From Alphaproteobacteria bacterium UBA3637 (GTDB lineage: Bacteria > Pseudomonadota > Alphaproteobacteria > CAAHEQ01 > UBA3637): DNA of 23,155 bases. The notes below the pieces were generated by a model. The model saw only the letters and a program-made list of their open reading frames with translations. It did no database searches and was not told the origin of the DNA. Position numbers and translations under genes: made by a program. The DNA lies in NCBI GenBank assembly GCA_002373615.1, contig DFKU01000081.1:1-23155 (forward strand), written 5' to 3'. Shown one piece after another: positions 13,260 through 21,305 of the stretch. How positions within the stretch are numbered: the first letter of the stretch is position 1; each line of letters starts with the position of its first letter.

Positions 13260-16200
13260 ATGAAAAATTTATACAATACTTTATTTAAATCGTCAAATAT
13301 TGTTAAAAACTGTACCCGTGCAACATTAATGCTGTGCATCAGTTTTGTCGCGGTATCAGCTGATGCCAAAATCAAAGATAAGGCGAATAAAACAACTGTC
13401 CTTACTTCGGTCGCAGCTGATACAGAATATAATTTTTCTGGGGATGTAAAATTAAATAAATTAACATTAGACAATACCATTTTAAACATTGCTGATGGAA
13501 AAACATTAAAATTAAATAATGATGTGTCTGTAAAAGGAGAAAATTCTGCCATTAATGCTCCCACCATAAATTTGGGATCAAAAACCTTAACCGTTTCTGA
13601 TGGTTCAAAGCTGAGTTTAAGTGGAACAGTAAGTTCAGGTAATGGAGGCAACATCAATTTGGGAAATTCCGGAACCTTGGCTGTGGAATCGGGGAAAACA
13701 TTAAATTTAGCTGAAGACATCACTCTTTCCAGTGGTATTGTAGATTTAGCCGGGACACTGGTGGGTAATTTGAACAATGCTACTTTGAACCTTGTTGATA
13801 AAGATGCAGACTTTAGTGGTGTTAATTTTGAAAATGTTGATTTCAAAATATCGACTCCAGATTACAATGTTACGGAAAATATTGGGGCTTTATTAAATAT
13901 TGGTGGTGTCACAAACATCAATTTAGAAAACACTGATTCGCTTAAGGTAGATGCTGGCTCTGAATTAAATTTAGGGCAAAAGACCCTTTCTGGCGGTGTT
14001 GTGGATTTAGCAGGAACAATTATCGGCAATTTGAAAGATACAACCTTAAACCTTACCAATAAGGATGCGGATTTTAGTTCTGCGGTTCGTGATAATGTCG
14101 CCTTTAAGGTATCAGATAAAGAGTACGATATATACTCATTAGTGAATGTACCAGATGTCACAAATGTTACTTTCGCAGCCGATTTTGACGAAAAAGATAT
14201 GGCAAAGATAAGTCAAAAGTTCTTAAATGTGGATAATCTATCTTTTGAAGAAGGAACCTATAATATTACAGAATCGATAAACTTTTATAATGACAGTCTT
14301 ACCCTTGGCGGTGGTCGTTTTGAAATAACAGATGCCGATTTAGAAAACTCTAACGATTTTTCCATCTTAGGAGGTACTTTAACAGCGACCAGCTCAACAG
14401 GAAATAATGAAATTGAAGCCGCGAATGGGCTGTTGTCTATTTCTGGAGGAAGCATAACGGCTGATGCTTTTGAATTTACTGGACACAATGGTGTTGAAAT
14501 TTCAGGGGGAGAGATAGTCCTCAACAACGATTCTGAAATTGCTTCAAGTACAGAAACAAATGAAATACCATATCTAACTATTTCAGGCGGCAATATCACA
14601 CTTAATCATTCTTATCTCTTAGCAAGGTCTGATATTGAAACAAAGGGAATTATCAATATAACAGGGGGCAACATAACTGTTAATGAAGGTTTTATCGGTG
14701 CTTTCAATTATTCAGATGGAGGGATTGACGAGAACCATCTCAGTGAAGGGGGTCAGATCAACATTTCAGGTGGTACCATTACCTTTAACGGCGGGAACAG
14801 CATTGATGATCCAATAGATTGGGTTGGTGATGACGATGGTTATTTCATCGCAAATGAAATTCTGGCACAAAATATTAATGTCGGCGGGGATGCGCAAATT
14901 AATATTTCAGAAGGTGCACATCTGAAAACAACTATTCTGGCAGATAATAGTGATTCTATTGATTTTGCAAATGGGGCTTCTTTGATTAGATTATCAGATA
15001 ACTCTACTCTTAATTTATCAGGAGCTTTAAGGGCTAATATAAACAAGGGCTTCGAAACAGCAGGCACTTTAAATATTAATGATTCAGATGCAAGAATTAT
15101 CGGTGATGTTAGTGGGGTCAATTTAGCCATCAACTCAGATTTTACAATAAAAGATCATTTGAATGGAGTTGTAAATGATTTAGGTGATGTGACTCTTGCA
15201 GATGGAAAAACATTGGAATTGGTTCTGAACGGTGACCTTACGGGATATGAGGAAGATTTAAATATGAAAAGTTTTACAATGGGACAGGACTCTATTCTGA
15301 AAATTATGACCTCAGATTATACACCAGATATGAATAGAGACTTTGAAGCCCATGGTCCTATACAAGTTACAGGAACTATTGAAATAGCTCATGGTGGATT
15401 AAAGTTAGATTCTCAAAATATTGCTGCAAACTTTGATATGGAGGATGCAAATGCGACTATTTTTGATGGTGATGTCGTTGCACGCTCTGATGGCGGAAAT
15501 ATGAACTTTAAAAACTCAGATATAAAAATTGAATTTGCAGGTATTGAAAAGGTATATGGGGGCAATTTAAATATCACTGATGGTTCCACGATTACTTTAT
15601 CCCAAAAAGGTGAAGTAGGTGCTATTATTTCAAAACAAGATACAAATAGCGGTAATCACCACTTTATTCCTTCAACACTCGCTGGAGATATCAATATAAG
15701 TGATAGCATAATCAATATGAATGCCCATTCTGCTATTTTACGCGGCGATGGTGAATTGAACATAGTTGATGGTAAAGCTGTCTTTGATGAAGAAATTCCG
15801 GCCAAAGGTAATGGCAGTATCAATATTAATAATTCAACGATTAATATGAATGATTATTCTGTTATTGCGATGAATAATCTTGACCCAACCCAAGGAACAG
15901 TTAATATTAAAAATGGTTCTGTTTTAAATGTTAATGGGGATAATAAAATCCTGACAGATGCCATTATTGAAGTAAAAAATAGTGTTATAAATATTAATCA
16001 AGATTCAGTCTTGTCCTTACAGAAAGAAGATGTGCGACCTGAAGATGGTGGTACAATTCATTTAGGTCATGGTAGTGTAATCAATTTATTTGGGACTCTA
16101 AATGGAAATCTTGTCGGTGATGCAAATGATTCAAATAAAGCTGGTACATTAAACCTTATGAGTGATGAAGCTGATGTCACAGGTATTGCTCATTGGCTGA

Positions 16201-18662
16201 ATTTAGGACTGCAGACAAATATGACCTTTATAGGTGAAGATATTTTTATTTACGATTTAACGGTAGGAAGTGATGATCAAAAACCTGTTCAATTGATCAT
16301 TGATGGGGATAATGAAAATAATGAAAGAGCATCAGGTATCATTGATTCTCTGACAATTAAAGACGGGGCAAGTGTATTAGCCAAAACAACCACCGCGGAA
16401 TGGGAACAAACGGGGGAATTGGATAGTCCTATAAGACACAATATTGCTTTAAATATTTCAAAGGTTCAAGTAGATGAGGGGGGAATTTTAGAACTCAATG
16501 GAAATGGCAATCATTCTGTTGAAATATCAGATGTTAAAACGGCCACTATTAATGGGACTCTAAAACTTGTTAATGGCCGATTGGAAGGCTCAGACGAAGA
16601 TCCCAGCTCTACCATAAGTATTGATGGGGCAGATATCCATATGTCTGGTATTTCAAATATAGAAGCAGGCGGTGCCATTACAATTAATAACTCTTTGCTG
16701 GATATGGATATAGATGATCATGGTATAGTTAGCAGTACAAGCCTTGATATAAATGCATCGTCCATCACATTGTCAGGCAGCAATCCGGCGGAATTTGGTA
16801 ATGGCCATTTAATTGCCTATAAAGGATTTGACGATGTTTCCGGAGATTTGAATATTCGTGGTAATTCAACCATTAATATGATGGGTGCAAACTTATTGAG
16901 CGGAGAAAAAATTGCTATATCAGATTCTGAATTAAATATTCAAGGAAATGATTATATTATATCACATCAAAACGATATTAACATTCAAAACAGCTCTTTA
17001 ACAATTGGTGATGGAAAAACACTTTCCGTATTAACTGGAAAAGATTTAGCTGAAATTGATGACGAAAATTATCCAACGATTGTGGAAGCATATCAAGCAT
17101 TAAATCCCAAATATGGCAACTTAAATATACGAAATAACAGCATCTTAAATCTTTCAGGAAAGTTATATTCTGATGCCTATATTGATAATAGCACACTCAA
17201 CATTAACAGTAAAAACGCTTTTATTCATGGAACGACAACTTTATCAAATTCTTCTGTGTTAAATTTAGGAACAAATAAATTAACAACAGATACTTTTGAA
17301 GTGAATTCAGGGGCTACCGTTAACTTCACAGTGGCAAATTCGGATACTTATGGCTCTGTCAAAGCAAACAAGGCTTCAATTGGTTCAGAAAATACGACTT
17401 TGAATCTGACACTCAATAATGGAGTAATTGATTATAATGATGAAACAGGTATTACAGTTAAAGTGATAGATGCTGATAATTTCTCCGGATCTTTTGGAAA
17501 ATTAAACGAAGTCAATAATCGTTATGGTTTTAAAGATTTAGGAGATGGAAATTATCAGATTTATGGTTTAGGTAATTCTGCGGCTTCTATTGTTGCCAGC
17601 GTTGGTGGATCATCTGAAACACAGGCAGTTGCAACAGCATGGTTGGATACCGAAAATTCAGGGGTAAATACAGAAGTGCTTAACCATCTTGAAACCCTAG
17701 CACAGGTGAATGCTTCAGGTTTTACAAAAGCTATTGAGACATTGCAACCAGAAGCGACTTCTGTTCGTGTAGAAGCAACCACTTCTAATAATTTACAGAT
17801 TGCCAATGCAACAACAACACGTCTTAACAATTTGGCCTCTGTGGATACGATTGGTCGTTCTGCAGGTGATACAGCACTACAATCTAATCTGTGGGTGCAA
17901 GGATTGCATAATAAATCAAAATTGGATAGAGCAAATGGCTTTAGCGGTAAAACATATGGTATTGCGATGGGATTTGATACAAAACCTTCAGATGATACGA
18001 TTATTGGTATTGGTTATGCTTATACCCAAACCGATCTTGATGCAATTCAAAAGGATACCGATATTGAATCACATACCGCTATGCTTTATGGACAAAAAAC
18101 AATCTATGATGCATTTATCAACGCTATTGTGACCTATGGATTTAATAAATATGACGAAACCAGGACAAACTCTGAAATGCGTGTTTCGGCTGATTATGAT
18201 ATGGATTCCGTATTCACACAGGTAATGACAGGATATAATTTTAATTTAGGTTTGTTAAAGATTACACCTAAAACCGGATTACGTTATTTATGGACACATA
18301 TGCACAATTATATGGATTCTATGAGGCAATATGTACAAAGTAAAAACACCAATACCTTTACTGGTATTATTGGAACGACCTTTACCTCAGAGTTTAATGT
18401 CCAAGGTTTTACATTTACTCCTAAAATAACATTAGCAGGAACTTATGATCTTAAGCAAGATGGCGGAAGTTCAACCGTAACATTAGCCAATGGAGCTAAC
18501 TATACGACTCGTGGGGATACTCTCAAGCGTTTTGGTATTGAATCCGGTATTGGTTTGAATATGTCTTATAAAGACTTTGAATTAGGGATTCAATATGAAG
18601 GAAGATTTAAGAAAGATTATCAAGATCATACAGGTATGATTAACTTCCGCTATAACTTCTAA
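13260..18662 (+). CDS. Large type V autotransporter, adhesin-like
   Basis: The 1800-residue protein has the three-part layout of a classical autotransporter. A long signal peptide (about residues 1-36, ending VSADA) is followed by a passenger of about 1430 residues. The passenger is built from repeated beta-strand units rich in Asn, Ile, Asp and Gly (NINISG, SINISDS, GGNITLN types), as expected for a right-handed beta-helix. A helical linker around residues 1470-1525 (LNHLETLAQVNASGFTKAIE) precedes the barrel. The C-terminal barrel runs from about 1544 (NLWVQGLHNKSKLDR) and ends in NFRYNF, with the terminal Phe used in outer-membrane insertion. An 87-residue internal duplication is visible near the N-terminus (VDLAGT at 161-166 and 248-253, each followed by a KDADFS block). 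No protease triad was recognised, so an adhesin or surface structural role is more likely. It has its own promoter and terminator. Confidence 0.92.
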   Translation: MKNLYNTLFKSSNIVKNCTRATLMLCISFVAVSADAKIKDKANKTTVLTSVAADTEYNFSGDVKLNKLTLDNTILNIADGKTLKLNNDVSVKGENSAINAPTINLGSKTLTVSDGSKLSLSGTVSSGNGGNINLGNSGTLAVESGKTLNLAEDITLSSGIVDLAGTLVGNLNNATLNLVDKDADFSGVNFENVDFKISTPDYNVTENIGALLNIGGVTNINLENTDSLKVDAGSELNLGQKTLSGGVVDLAGTIIGNLKDTTLNLTNKDADFSSAVRDNVAFKVSDKEYDIYSLVNVPDVTNVTFAADFDEKDMAKISQKFLNVDNLSFEEGTYNITESINFYNDSLTLGGGRFEITDADLENSNDFSILGGTLTATSSTGNNEIEAANGLLSISGGSITADAFEFTGHNGVEISGGEIVLNNDSEIASSTETNEIPYLTISGGNITLNHSYLLARSDIETKGIINITGGNITVNEGFIGAFNYSDGGIDENHLSEGGQINISGGTITFNGGNSIDDPIDWVGDDDGYFIANEILAQNINVGGDAQINISEGAHLKTTILADNSDSIDFANGASLIRLSDNSTLNLSGALRANINKGFETAGTLNINDSDARIIGDVSGVNLAINSDFTIKDHLNGVVNDLGDVTLADGKTLELVLNGDLTGYEEDLNMKSFTMGQDSILKIMTSDYTPDMNRDFEAHGPIQVTGTIEIAHGGLKLDSQNIAANFDMEDANATIFDGDVVARSDGGNMNFKNSDIKIEFAGIEKVYGGNLNITDGSTITLSQKGEVGAIISKQDTNSGNHHFIPSTLAGDINISDSIINMNAHSAILRGDGELNIVDGKAVFDEEIPAKGNGSININNSTINMNDYSVIAMNNLDPTQGTVNIKNGSVLNVNGDNKILTDAIIEVKNSVININQDSVLSLQKEDVRPEDGGTIHLGHGSVINLFGTLNGNLVGDANDSNKAGTLNLMSDEADVTGIAHWLNLGLQTNMTFIGEDIFIYDLTVGSDDQKPVQLIIDGDNENNERASGIIDSLTIKDGASVLAKTTTAEWEQTGELDSPIRHNIALNISKVQVDEGGILELNGNGNHSVEISDVKTATINGTLKLVNGRLEGSDEDPSSTISIDGADIHMSGISNIEAGGAITINNSLLDMDIDDHGIVSSTSLDINASSITLSGSNPAEFGNGHLIAYKGFDDVSGDLNIRGNSTINMMGANLLSGEKIAISDSELNIQGNDYIISHQNDINIQNSSLTIGDGKTLSVLTGKDLAEIDDENYPTIVEAYQALNPKYGNLNIRNNSILNLSGKLYSDAYIDNSTLNINSKNAFIHGTTTLSNSSVLNLGTNKLTTDTFEVNSGATVNFTVANSDTYGSVKANKASIGSENTTLNLTLNNGVIDYNDETGITVKVIDADNFSGSFGKLNEVNNRYGFKDLGDGNYQIYGLGNSAASIVASVGGSSETQAVATAWLDTENSGVNTEVLNHLETLAQVNASGFTKAIETLQPEATSVRVEATTSNNLQIANATTTRLNNLASVDTIGRSAGDTALQSNLWVQGLHNKSKLDRANGFSGKTYGIAMGFDTKPSDDTIIGIGYAYTQTDLDAIQKDTDIESHTAMLYGQKTIYDAFINAIVTYGFNKYDETRTNSEMRVSADYDMDSVFTQVMTGYNFNLGLLKITPKTGLRYLWTHMHNYMDSMRQYVQSKNTNTFTGIIGTTFTSEFNVQGFTFTPKITLAGTYDLKQDGGSSTVTLANGANYTTRGDTLKRFGIESGIGLNMSYKDFELGIQYEGRFKKDYQDHTGMINFRYNF

Positions 18663-18687
18663 TGGATGGGGAGGAAAAACTTAAAAG

Positions 18688-18712
18688 CTCTGCCTTTTGG
18701 TGGGGTTTTTTT
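18688..18712 (+). terminator. Autotransporter terminator
   Basis: CTCTGCC (18688-18694) can pair with GGTGGGG (18699-18705), using G-U pairs, around TTTT. Seven T follow. It lies directly before the next promoter. Confidence 0.6.
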
Positions 18713-18713
18713 G

Positions 18714-18742
18714 TTGTAAAATGTGTTGGGATAAGGTATAAT
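18714..18742 (+). promoter_or_regulatory. Promoter of the lipoprotein hydrolase, apparently leaderless
   Basis: TTGTAA (18714-18719) and a perfect TATAAT (18737-18742) are 17 bases apart. The -10 ends 6 bases before the ATG at 18749, the same geometry as at ligA. An AAGG lies within the promoter but would not be in the transcript. Confidence 0.6.
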
Positions 18743-18748
18743 AAAATC

Positions 18749-19456
18749 ATGAAAAAATTTTTGATTCTTTTGCTTTTGTTGTGTGGATGTCGTGGGGTGG
18801 TTGTGCCTGATTCTTTCACATATAAAGAAATTGAAACAGATTCATATAAACTCGCTTCATGGCAAAAAATAACAGATAAAAAAGCACCTATTCGCATTTA
18901 TATTGAAGGGGATGGATATGCTTTCAATCATTTGGGGCAGCCGACGACAAATCCAACACCACGTGGAACATTGGTAAGGGAAATGGCTTTTAAAGATTCA
19001 AATAAAAATGTGGTTTATTTAGCAAGACCTTGTCAGTTTGTGGATGACAACAGGTGTGATGTAAAGGATTGGACAACAGGCAGGTTTTCACAGGATATTG
19101 TGGATGCAACAAACCAAGCAATAAAGAAAATTTCAAAAGGACAAGAAATCATTTTAATTGGTTATTCAGGCGGCGCTTTACTCTCTGGCTTAATTATTGA
19201 ACAAAATCCCAAATTACCAGTCAAAAAGTGGATAACAATTGCAGGGGTTTTAAATCACACAAGTTGGACAAATTATTTTAATGATGCACCTTTGGTTGAT
19301 TCAGCGGATTTGGAAAAGCTACCGACGGTAAAACAGATTCATTTTGTGGGGGAAAAGGACAATATTGTACCTGTGGAACTGGCTCAAAAATGGTCTGAGG
19401 TTCAAGTCATAAAAAATGCAACACATGATTCAGGTTGGGATGAGATGAACTTTTAA
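18749..19456 (+). CDS. Lipoprotein alpha/beta hydrolase
   Basis: The product has 235 residues. The start at 18749 is chosen because it gives a normal lipoprotein signal (MKKFLILLLLLCGC, modified Cys at the final C). The upstream in-frame start at 18662 overlaps the terminator and promoter. The mature part looks like an alpha/beta hydrolase: a strand and loop IRIYIEGDGYAF for the oxyanion side, the nucleophile elbow IGYSGGALLSG, a strand followed by FVGEKDNIVP carrying the probable acid Asp, and a late His in NATHDSGWD. The substrate is unknown. It sits after the autotransporter but has its own promoter, and it converges with the methyltransferase gene, 4 bases apart. Confidence 0.75.
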   Translation: MKKFLILLLLLCGCRGVVVPDSFTYKEIETDSYKLASWQKITDKKAPIRIYIEGDGYAFNHLGQPTTNPTPRGTLVREMAFKDSNKNVVYLARPCQFVDDNRCDVKDWTTGRFSQDIVDATNQAIKKISKGQEIILIGYSGGALLSGLIIEQNPKLPVKKWITIAGVLNHTSWTNYFNDAPLVDSADLEKLPTVKQIHFVGEKDNIVPVELAQKWSEVQVIKNATHDSGWDEMNF

Positions 19457-19460
19457 TTTA

Positions 19461-19979
19461 TCACTGCACATTTGGCAGCTCGCAAAGGGCAGAAAAACGT
19501 TCCTTAATAAGACCATATTTTGTCATAATTGGCCAAGCATTTCTGATCTGCGCATTGATTTCATGCTGACAACAAGGAACAGATAAAATAATCGGTACGT
19601 TCCATGAAATCGCATTATAAAGAGCATAGTCCGTTGCGGTGTCGCAGGCATGCAAGGATACCACCATATCAATTTCTTCAGTTGGCTTGAATCCATTGAT
19701 GTCTCCAATTTGGAATGACAGGTTCTTATACCCATATTTTTCAGCCACAATATTGCACTTTTCGATGACTTCTTCTTTTAAATCCAGACCAATTACTTTT
19801 GCGTTTAATTTTTTTATTACTGTCAAATAATAATAAAGAACAAAAGTTAAATACGATTTGCCACAGCCAAAATCAATGACAGTAATGGTGGATTTCTTCC
19901 AATTTTTTAAAGTATCATCCACCATTTCTAAAAATTTATTGATTTGACGAAACTTATCCATTTGCTCCAAAATGCACAT
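19461..19979 (-). CDS. Truncated SAM-dependent methyltransferase
   Basis: The 172-residue product contains the SAM-binding core: VIDFGCGKSYLTF (motif I), KVIGLDLKEEVIEKC (the ribose-binding acidic segment), then VVSLHACDTATDYAL and ILSVPCCQHE. These match the Methyltransf_32-type family, whose members are usually near 390 residues. The core begins at DKFRQINKFLEM with almost nothing before it, and it ends soon after LIKERFSALC in an unrelated tail (ELPNVQ). Both the N-terminal region and the usual C-terminal segment are therefore missing. The upstream in-frame sequence hits a TGA a few codons earlier (FIEKQ, then stop, then KSLG). No good ribosome site precedes the ATG. It is probably a pseudogene, though a short active form cannot be excluded. 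Confidence 0.65.
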   Translation of the reverse strand: MCILEQMDKFRQINKFLEMVDDTLKNWKKSTITVIDFGCGKSYLTFVLYYYLTVIKKLNAKVIGLDLKEEVIEKCNIVAEKYGYKNLSFQIGDINGFKPTEEIDMVVSLHACDTATDYALYNAISWNVPIILSVPCCQHEINAQIRNAWPIMTKYGLIKERFSALCELPNVQ

Positions 19980-19994
19980 CCCCAGAGATTTTCA

Positions 19995-20023
19995 TTGCTT
20001 TTCAATGAATAATTCTGTATTAT
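19995..20023 (+). promoter_or_regulatory. Promoter of the tandem-Nudix gene
   Basis: TTGCTT (19995-20000) and TATTAT (20018-20023), 17 bases apart, precede an AGGAGG ribosome site. Confidence 0.7.
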
Positions 20024-20043
20024 AAAGGCAGGAGGAAACAACA

Positions 20044-20970
20044 ATGCAACCGGCTTTTTTACATTCTTTTGTGACGCGTTCTCATAAAGGTGTTTATGGA
20101 ATTGTTCGGAAAAACAATCAGATTTTACTGATTCGTAAAGCACGCGGTCCATATACAGGTCTTTATGATTTACCTGGCGGAAGTCCTGAGGCAGATGAAA
20201 CACCTAAGCAAACTGTGACTCGTGAAATCAAAGAAGAAACAAATTGTGATTTAATTTCTTGCACCAATCAGCGTGAAAAAACAATTTTCTTTTCTGGGTT
20301 TACCAAAGAAAGTGGCGAAGCTGGCTGTATGCAACATACTGGGATTTTGTTTGATGTAGAGGTGGCAGGTGAACCCACAACCCAAGGGGATGGTTTAGAT
20401 TCCAATGGAGCTGTTTGGGTGGATATCAATACTTTGTCCAGTCAAAATGCAACACCTTTTGTTTTAATGGGCTGTGGTAAGGAAGTTATCAATTTAGCCA
20501 ATGAAGAGGATTACCCTGTGGATGTCGCTGTGCGTGGGGAACCTATCCCCGAAGGAAGATGTCCCATGATTGCAGGTCTCTTTTTGTTCAACTCTAAAGG
20601 CAATATTATTTTGCAGAAGGTGGCTTTATCAAAGAAAACAGATCCAGGAAAATGGAGTTATTCTGCTGCGGGGCATGTAGATGCTGGTGAAACTTATGAA
20701 CAGGCTGCCTTGCGTGAATTAAGCGAAGAAATGGGAATCAAAGCAACCAAAATAGATTTTCTTGGAAAAGATTATACTTTAAAGAATGGAAAGCCACGTG
20801 CCTTTCATCATGTATTCAAGGTGATTTCTGATGATGCGATTACTTTTGATCCCTCAGAGGTGGCTGAAGTTCAAGAATTTACAATCCCTGAATTAAAGCA
20901 AAAAATCACAGACCACCCTGAGCAATTCAAAGATATTTTTGCCAAAATTTTTATGAAAACGTTTAAGTGA
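20044..20970 (+). CDS. Tandem Nudix hydrolase
   Basis: The 308-residue protein carries two Nudix domains. The first box runs from Gly46 (SPEAD, Glu52, then seven residues, Arg60-Glu61, Glu64-Glu65), with Asn67 where Gly is usual. The second box is complete: Gly210, Glu216, Arg224-Glu225, Glu228-Glu229, Gly231. It follows KKTDPGKWSYSAAGHV, which recalls the isopentenyl-diphosphate-isomerase-like Nudix group. Nudix enzymes hydrolyse nucleoside diphosphates linked to other groups; the substrates here are unknown. Two fused domains may divide substrate recognition or be two activities. A very good ribosome site (AGGAGG) precedes the ATG. The gene is followed 9 bases later by another ribosome site and ATG that run into a repeat, so it may once have headed an operon. 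Confidence 0.88.
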   Translation: MQPAFLHSFVTRSHKGVYGIVRKNNQILLIRKARGPYTGLYDLPGGSPEADETPKQTVTREIKEETNCDLISCTNQREKTIFFSGFTKESGEAGCMQHTGILFDVEVAGEPTTQGDGLDSNGAVWVDINTLSSQNATPFVLMGCGKEVINLANEEDYPVDVAVRGEPIPEGRCPMIAGLFLFNSKGNIILQKVALSKKTDPGKWSYSAAGHVDAGETYEQAALRELSEEMGIKATKIDFLGKDYTLKNGKPRAFHHVFKVISDDAITFDPSEVAEVQEFTIPELKQKITDHPEQFKDIFAKIFMKTFK

Positions 20971-20979
20971 GGAGAAACA

Positions 20980-21042
20980 ATGCAATTAACATTCAAAATT
21001 TTGTTCGTTAAATTGTATTGCACCTTTACTCATATTTATTAG
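20980..21042 (+). pseudogene. Start of an interrupted gene
   Basis: GAGGAG lies 6 bases before an ATG at 20980, right after the Nudix stop, as expected for the next gene of an operon. Only four codons (MQLT) precede the 61-base direct repeat. The frame then runs through the repeat (FKILFVKLYC, then TFTHIY) to a TAG. The likely reading is that the cassette inserted just after the start of a real gene. A short leader peptide is a less likely alternative. Confidence 0.5.
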
Positions 21043-21050
21043 AACTGAAA
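20990..21050. repeat. 61-base direct repeat, left copy
   Basis: Identical over 61 bases to 22415-22475, beginning CATTCAAAATTTTGTTCG and ending TTATTAGAACTGAAA. It contains the perfect palindrome CAAAATTTTG. Confidence 0.95.
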
Positions 21051-21138
21051 AAATATATAAAGTACTCAAATTCTTCTTTGACTTTTATATTATTTTATAG
21101 TCCAATTTGATTATAGATAAATGAATAAGGAGAGATTC

Positions 21139-21216
21139 ATGAACCTTAAAAAAAGAATTGCTGGTATGGCATTAGCAGTTAAACAGGGGGAGAAGGCCTT
21201 GTATGGCACAGTCTAA
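21139..21216 (+). CDS. 25-residue open frame, related to the next gene's start
   Basis: A strong ribosome site (AAGGAGA) precedes the ATG. The product, MNLKKRIAGMALAVKQGEKA followed by LYGTV, resembles the first 20 residues of the downstream protein (MNHLTRIALGIALDEAHRQQ) in the pattern MN-L-RIA-G-AL. It is either a decayed duplicate of the downstream gene's 5' end or a short conserved leader. Confidence 0.4.
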   Translation: MNLKKRIAGMALAVKQGEKALYGTV

Positions 21217-21305
21217 AAATTGATATTTTCTTCATTTGTATCTTGCAAAAAGGATTCCATTATGCTAGTTTGAATTCAAAATAATTTAAAAGAAAGGATA
21301 TATGT

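Noticed and set aside
13253..15133. Several minus-strand open frames of about 97-197 codons within the autotransporter
   Set aside because: They are the complement of the repetitive coding sequence, with low-complexity Leu, Ser, Pro and Val content and no ribosome sites.
18662..18748. Upstream in-frame extension of the lipoprotein hydrolase
   Set aside because: It overlaps the autotransporter stop, terminator and the hydrolase promoter. The lipoprotein signal begins at 18749.
19928..20203. 91-codon minus-strand open frame
   Set aside because: It is antisense to the Nudix gene and overlaps the methyltransferase start in another frame, with no family resemblance.
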